Source: Bolinopsis microptera (taxonomy: Eukaryota; Ctenophora; Tentaculata; Lobata; Bolinopsidae). Taken from it: a DNA stretch of 64,000 bases. Position 1 is the stretch's first letter. Each line of letters starts with the position of its first letter. Positions 1 through 10,900 of this stretch are shown here, piece by piece. Under the pieces are notes generated by a model. The model searched no databases. It had not been told where the DNA came from and worked only from the letters and a program-made list of their open reading frames with translations. The DNA lies in assembly GCF_026151205.1 (NCBI RefSeq), contig NC_087078.1, positions 19,456,265 through 19,520,264 of the forward strand, written 5' to 3'. The position numbers and the translations under genes were made by a program.

Positions 1-325
1 ATTTGCGAATCTACTGAATCTTTGATGGCAAAAATAAAAAATTATCCTGTCTAACAGACGTCTGCCAAAAATCATAAATTAAGATCAACAAAATATTTTT
101 TAAATTGTAGGTTTATACATGCTGCATGCAACATTCTCAAGCAATAAAATCAAAAGCAAAAAAAAACAAAAGAGAAAAAAATCAATATATCCTAGCTTAA
201 AACTTACTTAAAATTTCTCACCCCATTCCATAAATTTCATCAATCATGCACTCATTACTCAACCTATATTATCAAGGGATCCATTTTTACCACAATCGAC
301 AAAAATGTTAAACTCCAAACATTCT

Positions 326-3300
326 CTATTTAGGATTTATCTGGACCTTGTTATCGTGTCCCAGATGTACGAACGGATCATTAGTAGCATGGTCATTAGT
401 TACACGTGTCAACATCAGAATGCACGTTAGAAGGACAATTACACCGATAATAAATAAGATAATCCAGCGCCGCAAGTTTGCAGATAAGGGATCATCTCTA
501 TCTTTGCTTATTGAGTGCAATCTGAAATGAGTCATAACGTTAAAGCTGTAGAATATTTCCCTTGTAGATGTTTTCTATCTTTACAATAATCTGGGTCATA
601 TTGACAACTTCAAATCACAGAGGGATTTTATTTTACAAATAGTGATTATGTTTTCTATCGTTTCTACACTCTACAGTGGTCACGTGATTTAAACAAGAGG
701 ATGGCGTGTTTAAGGGGGCCGGGGTCTTTAACTGAACCCCCGGCCCCATTTACCTAAACCCCCCGGCCCCATTAACCTAAACCCCCGGCCCCATTAACCT
801 GAACCCCCCGGCCCCATTAACCTGAACCCCTCGGCCCCATTAACCTAAACCCCCCGGCCCCATTAACCTGAACCCCCCGGCCCCATTAACCTTAACCCCC
901 CTTTTTAAGAAAGGGGAAAAGGTCGATTGCTGCCAACTATCGACCGGTATCTCTAACATCCATCCTCATAAAGATGTTCGAGACCAGCACGGCTTTCAAG
1001 CTGTCTTACTCAACTTCTTCACCACGTCCAAGACATCATGGATCTTCATACCGTCCCCGACACCCCTCCTACCCCTGGATATACAGGGGCTAATGGCAAT
1101 TCAATCTTGGAATGGGCTGTGAGCAAGACATGATAACGGAGACACCAGTGGTGGAGACACAATATGTCTTGGCCTGGGCGTGCTAGCCCGAAACGAACCC
1201 AAGGTAGGTAGGCCCCATTTACCTGAACCCCACCCCGGCCCCATTAACCTGAACCCCCTGGCCCCATTAACCTGAACCCCCGGCCCCCTTTACCTGAACC
1301 ACCCAGCCGCCTTTACCTGAACCCCCGGCCCCTTTACCTGACCCCCCCTCGGCCCCTTTACCTGAACCAACGAGTTAGCCACTCTCTCAAACTCCTCCGC
1401 CTGTATTTGTCTTCATCGCAATCAAACGCAGACACGCTAGGTCTCGTGGGCTCTGCGTCGCGCGTGTCTACCACCATGTTCTTACGATCGTAGGACCCTG
1501 AATAAAATTGTAGTCATACCAGTGAATAATACCAGCGTCCTTATTTCAATATACAAAAATAAGTTTTACACTTCCCATTCTAGAGGGTTTATAATTACGT
1601 TGAGATCGTGAAACGTAATCCAGTGAATTATATACTACCAACAGGTATCTTGCTATCCTAAACACTGACCAGAAACAGGAGTAACAACCCCAACAGGTAT
1701 CTTGCTATCCTAAACACTGACCAGAAACAGGAGTAACAACCCCAACAGGTATCTTGCTATCCTAAACACTGACCAGAAACAGGAGTAACAACCCCAACAG
1801 GTATCTTGCTATCCTAAACACTGACCAGAAACAGGAGTAACAACCCCAACAGGTATCTTGCTATCCTAAACACTGACCAGAAACAGGAGTAACAACCCCA
1901 ACAGGTATCTTGCTATCCTAAACACTGACCAAAAAAAGGAGTAACAACCCCAACAGGTATCTTGCTATCCTAAACACTGACCAGAAACAGGAGTAACAAC
2001 CCCAACAGGTATCTTGCTATCCTAAACACTGACCAGAAACAGGAGTAACAACCCCAACAGGTATCTTGCTATCCTAAACACTGACCAGAAACAGGAGTAA
2101 CAACCCCAACAGGTATCTTGCTATCCTAAACACTGACCAGAAACAGGAGTAACAACCCCAACAGGTATCTTGCTATCCTAAACACTGACCAGAAACAGGA
2201 GTAACAACCCCAACAGGTATCTTGCTATCCTAAACACTGACCAGAAACAGGAGTAACAACCCCAACAGGTATCTTGCTATCCTAAACACTGACCAGAAAC
2301 AGGAGTAACAACCCCAACAGGTATCTTGCTATCCTAAACACTGACCAGAAACAGGAGTAACAACCCCAACAGGTATCTTGCTATCCCAAACACTGACCAG
2401 AAACAGGAGTAACAACCCCAACAGGTATCTTGCTATCCTAAACACTGACCAGAAACAGGAGTAACAACCCCAACAGGTATCTTGCTATCCTAAACACTGA
2501 CCAGAAACAGGAGTAACAACCCCAACAGGTATCTTGCTATCCTAAACACTGACCAAAAAAAGGAGTAACAACCCCAACAGGTATCTTGCTATCCTAAACA
2601 CTGACCAGAAACAGGAGTAACAACCCCAACAGGTATCTTGCTATCCTAAACACTGACCAGAAACAGGAGTAACAACCCCAACAGGTATCTTGCTATCCTA
2701 AACACTGACCAAAAAAAGGAGTAACAACCCCAACAGGTATCTTGCTATCCCAAACACTGACCAGAAACAGGAGTAACAACCCCAACAGGTATCTTGCTAT
2801 CCTAAACACTGACCAGAAACAGGAGTAACAACCCCAACAGGTATCTTGCTATCCCAAACACTGACCAAAAAAAGGAGTAACAACCCCAACAGGTATCTTG
2901 CTATCCTAAACACTGACCAGAAACAGGAGTAACAACCCCAACAGGTATCTTGCTATCCTAAACACTGACCAGAAACAGGAGTAACAACCCCAACAGGTAT
3001 CTTGCTATCCTAAACACTGACCAAAAAAAGGAGTAACAACCCCAACAGGTATCTTGCTATCCTAAACACTGACCAGAAACAGGAGTAACAACCCCAACAG
3101 GTATCTTGCTATCCTAAACACTGACCAGAAACAGGAGTAACAACCCCAACAGGTATCTTGCTATCCTAAACACTGACCAGAAACAGGAGTAACAACCCCA
3201 ACAGGTATCTTGCTATCCTAAACACTGACCAGAAACAGGGGTAACAACCCCAACAGGTATCTTGCTATCCTAAACACTGACCAGAAACAGGGGTAACAAC

Positions 3301-4939
3301 CCCAACAGGTATCTTGCTATCCTAAACACTGACCAGAAACAGGAGTAACAACCCCAACAGGTATCTTGCTATCCTAAACACTGACCAGAAACAGGAGTAA
3401 CAACCCCAACAGGTATCTTGCTATCCTAAACACTGACCAGAAACAGGAGTAACAACCCCAACAGGTATCTTGCTATCCTAAACACTGACCAGAAACAGGG
3501 GTAACAACCCCAACAGGTATCTTGCTATCCTAAACACTGACCAGAAACAGGAGTAACAACCCCAACAGGTATCTTGCTATCCTAAACACTGACCAGAAAC
3601 AGGAGTAACAACCCCAACAGGTATCTTGCTATCCTGGCGGGTAACTTTAGTTTGTTCTACAAGGACTGGTTCCACCACGGAGCTAACGGTAGGAGCTGGT
3701 TGAGGAGCTGGTTGTGGTACTGGCACTACCGCTGCTGCTGCTGCTGGGGTGGCGGTGGGAGGCTTTGATGTGTGCTCAGGGAAGACTGGAGGTGCTGAGA
3801 GGAGAAACGTTTAAGTCAAACTTTAAATAATAGCGGTTAAATCTATTTATCAAGCCTGGCGGGAGCTGATTTACTTAAAACTTAGCAATTTTTAACCAAC
3901 GATAGCATGGAAATAGGAACTAAGTGAAGCTTGTTTGGCAGTACTAGTATAAATTGGTCACGTGATAAAATAACCAGTTCTGTGGGGAGCAGGAGTGCTA
4001 GCGAGCTGAGGAGGGCCTGGAGGACCATTATCCGGGATCCTCTCTCGTACTGGCAAACCTAGCCCTGGTCTGGCCCAAGTTTCTGTCGCAAGGGACTTCC
4101 GCAGCGCTTCAGCAATTGGGGATTTGTTACTGGCATCAGGAAATATCCCCTCCTGGAAAGTAGGAGTAGTAGTAGCGGTATTAAATTGAAAGTAAATTTA
4201 AAATAGTACTTAAAATGAATTAACACTTTATATAAAAAGGTTGCTCATATTATGTACATTGAAAGCACAGGACCAAACTTGTCAAGTTTAAGGATGCCTA
4301 AACTAAATTCTAAAAACCTTTTCAATAGAAACTGATAGTAAGGTTTCAAGGTGTTAGTAAAGTGTTAGTAAAGTGTTAGTAAAGTGTTAGTAAAGTGTTA
4401 GTAAAGTGATAGTAAAGTGTTAGTAAAGTGTTAGTAAAGTGTTAGTAAAGTGTTAGTAAAGTGTTAGTAAAGTGTTAGTAAAGTGTTAAACTGATAACCT
4501 ACCTGGCAAGTAAGACAAGTGTAGCTAGCAGGGGCGGTGGTGGGAGGTAGGGACTGAGCGTGGTTAGTGAGACAGTGTTTGTGGTACACATGGAGACAGG
4601 AGAGACGGACTGTAGGGTGCTCGTTAAGTAGCGTGTTACAGAGTCTACACTGGGGCACGTACTCGGAGTCTTGCAGCCACTTTAGGTATGTTTGGACTAT
4701 ACACTGGAGGGTTTTTGGTTGTGGTTATTTGGTGGTTATTTTACAACTGTAGATTGTTCATAAGATAATATGTCAAGAATATTAAAGAAGAATATATTAG
4801 ATTTCTGACGATTAAATTTAAAACTATCAACTCTTACCTGAGCATGATTAGAGAGGAGGCAACTGTCACAAACATTAACCCTGTGTTCAAAACAGAAAAG
4901 ATTGGTTACTTTCTTTAAGGGGCATTTACATAGTCCCAT
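326..4939 (-). CDS. ZFPL1: ZFPL1 homologue, Golgi RING-like zinc-finger membrane protein, 5 exons
   Basis: ZFPL1 is a cis-Golgi integral membrane protein with two N-terminal zinc-binding modules and a C-terminal transmembrane helix. Exons read by eye: 4939-4838, 4703-4503, 4152-3975, 3794 to about 3635, and 521-326. The first three junctions join in phase with GT-AG borders. Exon 1 opens with [20 protein letters not shown], the diagnostic ZFPL1 start. Exon 2 holds the RING-like part (CRLCNTLL through YTCLTCQ). Exon 3 carries the conserved WARPGLGLP stretch. Exon 4 is Pro/Ala-rich. The last exon has one hydrophobic helix ([18 protein letters not shown]) and a short polar tail, matching the family's tail-anchored topology. 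The 3' end of exon 4 is uncertain: its frame runs into the 52-bp array for about one unit before a stop, and the junction to exon 5 could not be fixed. The predicted protein is ~280 aa, close to the usual ~310. Confidence 0.82.
717..905. repeat. GC-rich short tandem repeat, left block
   Basis: About eight imperfect copies of a ~22-bp unit built on CCCCCGGCCCCATTAACCTG. It is strikingly GC-rich in an AT-rich neighbourhood. It lies in ZFPL1 intron 4 and abuts the RT relic. Confidence 0.85.
902..1060 (+). pseudogene. Non-LTR reverse transcriptase relic
   Basis: In the frame beginning at 902 the translation contains [17 protein letters not shown], the conserved RT motif between fingers and palm of CR1/L2-like non-LTR elements, preceded by a lysine/glycine-rich KGKRS. 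A second frame just downstream (from 987) starts with QHGF, the next conserved RT block, so the fragment is deleted and frameshifted. No endonuclease or catalytic FADD box remains. It is sandwiched between two blocks of the same GC-rich repeat inside ZFPL1 intron 4. Confidence 0.7.
1209..1372. repeat. GC-rich short tandem repeat, right block
   Basis: Degenerate copies of the same CCCCGGCCCC...TTAACCTGAA unit as at 717-905, with variants reading TTTACCTGAA. The two blocks bracket the RT relic. From 1373 to 1639 I see no gene or repeat. Confidence 0.75.
1640..3635. repeat. 52-bp tandem array, ~38.4 copies
   Basis: The unit begins AACAGGTATCTTGCTATCCT and repeats every 52 bp from 1640 to 3635 with very few differences. 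A seven-A variant starts at 1931, 2555, 2711, 2867 and 3023, so the last four are spaced exactly 156 bp (three units). Other variants are CCC for CCT and GGGG for GGAG. The array lies in ZFPL1 intron 4, directly against exon 4. Confidence 0.97.
4351..4488. repeat. 11-bp tandem repeat (GTGTTAGTAAA), ~12 copies
   Basis: Near-perfect 11-bp units, one with GTGATAG. Located in ZFPL1 intron 2, ending just short of the 5' splice site after exon 2 at 4503. Confidence 0.93.
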
Positions 4940-5361
4940 TCCTAAAAAGAATAAAGCAAATTACATTTTATATACATAATACAATTGTGCACTTATTAAG
5001 ATAATACATACCACATAATCATTAATCACGATAGCCTGACATAATCAAGGAATTTTAGGTGGAAGCTCAATTGGACGTGGCATGAAATTTAGATTCGATT
5101 TTCATACTTCAATACTGTACGAGACACTATGTTCTCACAAAGCAGTAGTTTATCACGCCATATAGTGTCCATGACATTTACACGCAATGTTAAATTCTCT
5201 GCACACTATAAAATTGTGAAAAGTTGATAATCGGCCAGTAACGCACTACGTTCATTATAAAGAATAACGTAGAAAATACGATTCAACTATTCAGACCAGG
5301 AATCTAGAACAATTTCTGCCTGCTTTTACATCCCGTAGTACAATCAATTTAAAGTCCGATT

Positions 5362-6470
5362 CAAAGCATATTACGAGGAGGTAACAAAGCATATTACGAG
5401 GAGGTAACAAAGCATATTACGAGGAGGTAACAAAGCATATTACGAGGAGGTAACAAAGCATATTACGAGGAGGTGACAAAGCATATTACGAGGAGGTAAC
5501 AAAGCATATTACGAGGAGGTAACAAAGCATATTACGAGGAGGTAACAAAGCATATTACGAGGAGGTAACAAAGCATATTACGAGGAGGTAACAAAGCATA
5601 TTACGAGGAGGTAACAAAGCATATTACGAGGAGGTAACAAAGCATATTACGAGGAGGTAACAAAGCATATTACGAGGAGGTAACAAAGCATATTACGAGG
5701 AGGTAACAAAGCATATTACGAGGAGGTGACAAAGCATATTACGAGGAGGTAACAAAGCATATTACGAGGAGGTAACAAAGCATATTACGAGGAGGTAACA
5801 AAGCATATTACGAGGAGGTAACAAAGCATATTACGAGGAGGTAACAAAGCATATTACGAGGAGGTAACAAAGCATATTACGAGGAGGTAACAAAGCATAT
5901 TACTAGGAGGTAACAAAGCATATTACTAGGAGGTAACAAAGCATATTACGAGGAGGTAACAAAGCATATTACGAGGAGGTAACAAAGCATATTACTAGGA
6001 GGTAACAAAGCATATTACGAGGAGGTAACAAAGCATATTACGAGGAGGTAACAAAGCATATTACGAGGAGGTAACAAAGCATATTACTAGGAGGTAACAA
6101 AGCATATTACGAGGAGGTAACAAAGCATATTACGAGGAGGTAACAAAGCATATTACGAGGAGGTAACAAAGCATATTACGAGGAGGTAACAAAGCATATT
6201 ACTAGGAGGTAACAAAGCATATTACGAGGAGGTAACAAATCATATTACGAGGAGGTAACAAAGCATATTACGAGGAGGTAACAAAGCATATTACTAGGAG
6301 GTAACAAAGCATATTACGAGGAGGTAACAAAGCATATTACGAGGAGGTAACAAAGCATATTACGAGGAGGTAACAAATCATATTACGAGGAGGTAACAAA
6401 GCATATTACGAGGAGGTAACAGAGCATATTACGAGGAGGTAACAGAGCATATTACGAGGAGGTAACAAAG
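5362..6470. repeat. 23-bp tandem array, ~48 copies
   Basis: Unit CAAAGCATATTACGAGGAGG plus TAA, period 23 bp. Variants (TACTAGG, GGTGAC, AAATCAT, CAGAGC) are interspersed. A C12 run follows at 6481-6492. The array lies in the gap between ZFPL1 and flower. The rest of 4940-5361 and 6493-7207 shows no gene that I can support. Confidence 0.97.
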
Positions 6471-7207
6471 TACGGTATGGCCCCCCCCCCCCACCATATT
6501 ACGGTAACGTGCTGCCAATGATCATATAAGGAATAATTATTGGTGCATTATCTCACATCTCTTATAAAATAAGACTGCAAATTGCAGAATAAGCAGATTC
6601 GTTCTTTAAAGGTCAAACCCCAGAAATGTGAATTCACCATGACAAAGAAACTGGGGATTAAAGTTATTAGTTAACACAATTTTTTAATTTTAATTTGAAA
6701 CTAAGACAATAATATATCAGGGTACACATAATCTAGAAAAGAAGATCACAAATCAATAAATAATATCAAATGACTATAAATATTTGTGCAGCAACGTGAT
6801 ACGTTTATCATTGGTATATGAACATCAAATGTGATCAAGTGAACAAAATGGATAATTATAGATAATTATAGATAAGATCTCAATCGAACAAAATTAAATT
6901 CCACACTCAATCACACGATCAAACCCAGATCACTAGCACAACCAAATAAATACAAATTTAAAATGTTTCAGTTAAGATTCTAGATTCATAATATTTATTC
7001 TATATTTTTTTATCTTGTAGAGTTATATTATTCCTGATCCAACGTCATTCAATTTTACATATTTAATTTAAACAAAATGTTGATTACAATTTTTAAAAAT
7101 CAAATAATTTTTAAGATTTACCCATTAGATACATCTAAATTACATATTATAATACATCCATCTAAGGAAACTAGGAAGCACTTGGATATAACTATGTGCT
7201 ATGCTCT

Positions 7208-7715
7208 ACCTTACAAGACTTTTTTGTGGCGGACCAATTTGCGACGACCGAAATTTTGGCGGTCCGAAAATATGGCGAAATTGAACAAAAACCGTCACAT
7301 TTCGGACGTCACAGAAAATAAGGGTATTTTTCATCATTTTTTGTGACAGTAAGCAGTAAGGAAATTTCTGATATTCGGTAAAATCATGTTCAAACTTAGT
7401 CTGTATTAAGACTGTAAGACTTTCATGTTAGCACATACATGTATTTTAATGCAAATTTAAATTGTATTGCTTGACATTCAATTCGTCATTGATGTGGTGA
7501 TAATTTGTCCCAAGATGCCAGAATTTATTAATTTATTTTACTTGATATTACTTTTTAGAAACAAAATAAAGCAGTGAGGGCACAGTCATTGAAATAAGCT
7601 AAAAGATAATGCGACGGATTCTATTACGACGACCGAAATTTTGACGGTCCGAAAATATGGCGAAATTTTCGGAAAACCGCCACATTTCGTACGTTATAAA
7701 TATGTCTTGTAAGGT
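7208..7715. mobile_element. Putative inverted-repeat DNA element with internal direct repeat
   Basis: Ends are an exact 12-bp inverted repeat: ACCTTACAAGAC at 7208-7219 and GTCTTGTAAGGT at 7704-7715. Inside, a ~75-bp segment beginning near GACGACCGAAATTTTGGCGG (around 7243) recurs in the same orientation near 7628 with a few changes. No coding capacity beyond a short chance frame. I did not find a clear target duplication. Confidence 0.55.
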
Positions 7716-7986
7716 AATTTTACATATTTACAGCACGCAATAGCTATTGCTGATTGGGTAAAGATATTGAAAGACAACATAGAGGAATTGCTCGCGACCA
7801 GCACGATTTTTATAAAAATAGTTCATTATTCTTTATATTAATCAGTGAGAAGAGACTTTTTAGATCGATATCGAAATTCATCCAGTCATCTTTATGATCA
7901 TTCAAGTTCAACCAGGAGCTCAAACTGTCAATTATGCCAAAGTTTAAGTTTAGTAATTATTTAATTATAGCTTCGTACCAGGACCC

Positions 7987-10900
7987 TCAAGCAGCTATGT
8001 CGTCAATCTGTCTTGTATAGGGAAGATTGCCAGAACCCTGTGGAGGTGCCGATCCCCTGAAGTAGGATAGTTTAAATGTGGTGTTAATATAACCGCGATA
8101 AATATAATGCACTTTGTAGTATTATTTAATTATATGACATTTAAACCGTGAATTGTAAACATTTAAAAAAATTAAAAAGATGAAATGATGGTTATGGCGG
8201 TATTGTTGGGAAACATTATAAGAGATCAGAAGAGATCAAATGAAATGATTAACAAAACTGGATCTAACTCAACAGCATATATATATATAACTCTAAAACT
8301 CTGGTCACAAGAGCAACTGCCTAAACTCAACAGCAACAATTTAGAAACATTGTCTTACTTAGGACCGATAGTAAGAACCATGTAGCACATTCCAGCGAGT
8401 ACAAAGCCAAGAGATCCGACATAGCTTGTGGTTGAACCACATATGACTGGGCCAGGAATACACATTCTGAAATTGAGAGTGTTACAGGTATTAAAATTAT
8501 TAGATGTGTGACTACTTGAAAAAATTGATTCTGCTTATTTGGTTCACAGGTTTTTCCTAGACTTTTTGTTCGAACTTTAGCTTTCTGTACAAGATTTTTT
8601 GTTATCTTAGAATTAATTCCGCATTTATATTATTCCCACTCTCGACTCCTTGCTAGCAGTCCGGTTAATTTAGTACCTCTAGGTAACTTCTCATTTAATC
8701 ATGAGGACTTATTAAAGAACATCTCACCCTCTACTTGAAAAAATTGATTCTGCTTATTTGGTTCACAGGTTTTTCCTAGACTTTTTGTTCGAACTTTAGC
8801 TTTCTGTACAAGATTTTTTGTTATCTTAGAATTAATTCCGCATTTATATTATTCCCACTCTCGACTCCTTGCTAGCAGTCCGGTTAATTTAGTACCTCTA
8901 GGTAACTTCTCATTTAATCATGAGGACTTATTAAAGAACATCTCACCCTCTAAGAAAACTCCGTTTGAAGATATTTTGTATTATTATCTATGTCATAAAT
9001 TTTGCTTGTGTTTGAATTCTGTCACTTTTTAACTGTTTCTAGTATTTGTTATTTTCGGACGATTTCTGCACTTTTTCACTGGGTCATCTTCATATTTTCT
9101 GGGATGGAGACGACGCATATCAGCATTTAAGGAAGAGTTACTTCATTAGACTCTTCTGGTCAAGGTTTGTAATCACCTTCTTCACTCACTATTTGGATGT
9201 GACTTTATCACTCCCACTCTCGTTACTTCTCCTCATACCTTTTACGCTTGTTCATTTTTATTTTGAACTGCACATTTACGTGTAACTGTTAAGCATTGCC
9301 TGCCACACTACCCGTTCATAGCGTTTATCTTTATAATTAATTTCTACTTGGGAATTTATATCACAGATTTTCTACCACTTGATTCATTTTAACATTTACT
9401 TACTCACCAAGGAGAACTTATTACATTCATGGCAGTTATTCATCAACTGTATCACCTGATTAAACACGTGGGGCCACCTCCTGCCTTCCCTTATTATACC
9501 AACACGAGTCGCGATCTGGCCTCTTCGCCTAAACCGGTAGATCATCATTTGTCATGGCTTCTACCCTTCTCTTAACTCTTTGACTATGAGTCTTCTTGTT
9601 AGACATTACCTTTTCATAATTATACCTCCTTGATTCATCTTTGCTAAAAACAAGTTGAAATTTTTTTATTTTTATTAACTTATTGCTTATTCCCCTCCTC
9701 TATACTTTACAGATTACTATACTTTTTACTTTTACCCGTCCTCTATTTGTTAACATTTCAGCGATTTAACATGAATAAGAATCAAACCTCTGCAATCAAT
9801 GTAAACAGGCAACTTATACAATTCCTCCAACTAAATTGTCACAAATCTCTGGTTCCCACATCCTTCCTTGGACCCGAACTTCTTGCCTCAGCTCCATTCA
9901 TTGCCATAATTAGCGAACCTCCGCTCAAACGCAAAGACTCCAAATTAGATGGTTTCCACCACCAACACTCGGCGTTCTACTCGACTAAAACAGGAGCTCC
10001 ACGAGCAGCCATTATAACATCTACCAACTTCGCCCCTATATCTTCAACACTTCATAGATTCTCCAACAGAGACATGATCACAGTGCGGTTCGACAACCTA
10101 GTAGTTTCATCCATATATTGGCATCCTGACAACAAAACTCTCCCGGAGGAACTCCCATCGCTGATAGATTGGTGTCGGGACAACTCCATGAAACTGGTCA
10201 TAGGCGGAGACTTCAACGCCCACCACGAACTATGGAAAAGCAACAAAACCTCACCGAAAGGTCGCATTATAAGTGACCTAATTAACAATAAGAATCTGAT
10301 ACTTCTCAACATTGGATCGGAGCCCACTTGGTGCAGCCGTGGCCTTAACAGCATCATTGACCTGACTCTTTCTTCTTCAAACATTTCGGCTGATATTGCA
10401 GAATGGAAAGTATCTGATAAGAACATGTACTCCGACCATAAGCTGATTACTTTCACACTCAATCAATCGAAACAAGGTAAAAGATTCAGACCAACGACAA
10501 AGAAAACTTGCATAGATTATGATAAGCTCCGAATAGAACTGACCCCCCAACTTCAAAATGTGGACTGGAATCATCATGCAGACAACCTGGACGAACTCAA
10601 TTACAAGGCTTCATCCCTCCATCAGTCCATCTCCGAAAGCATCGAAAAATCCACCTCAAAAATATACTATAAAGCAAAAATATCAGAAGCAGAATGGTGG
10701 AATGAAGAGATTCAAGAAAACAGAGACAAACTGTTAGAGGCCAACTCAAATTTTGAAGACGACAAAGACTCAATCGAATTGTACGAACATCTAAAAGATG
10801 CCCAATCTACTTACAGTAAATCAATTCGTAGGGGTAAATTCCAATCGTACCAAAACTTCTGTTCTTCACGGAACAGGGCTGAATCGTCCAAACTCATCAA

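Noticed and set aside
1640-3635. Regular 52-bp periodicity suggestive of a CRISPR array
   Set aside because: The whole unit repeats with no variable spacers; it is a plain tandem array. The same applies to the 23- and 29-bp arrays.
5362-6470. AGGAGGT in each 23-bp unit looks like a ribosome-binding site
   Set aside because: The genome is eukaryotic and there is no associated ORF; the motif is only part of the repeat.
7077-7346. 89-codon ORF
   Set aside because: It spans the border of the inverted-repeat element and has no recognisable motif.
8185-8385. Plus-strand 66-codon ORF
   Set aside because: It is a shadow overlapping flower exon 4 on the other strand.
9046-9285. Possible gag-like ORF1 of the retrotransposon
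   Set aside because: No zinc knuckle or coiled coil; hydrophobic composition reflects T-rich DNA.
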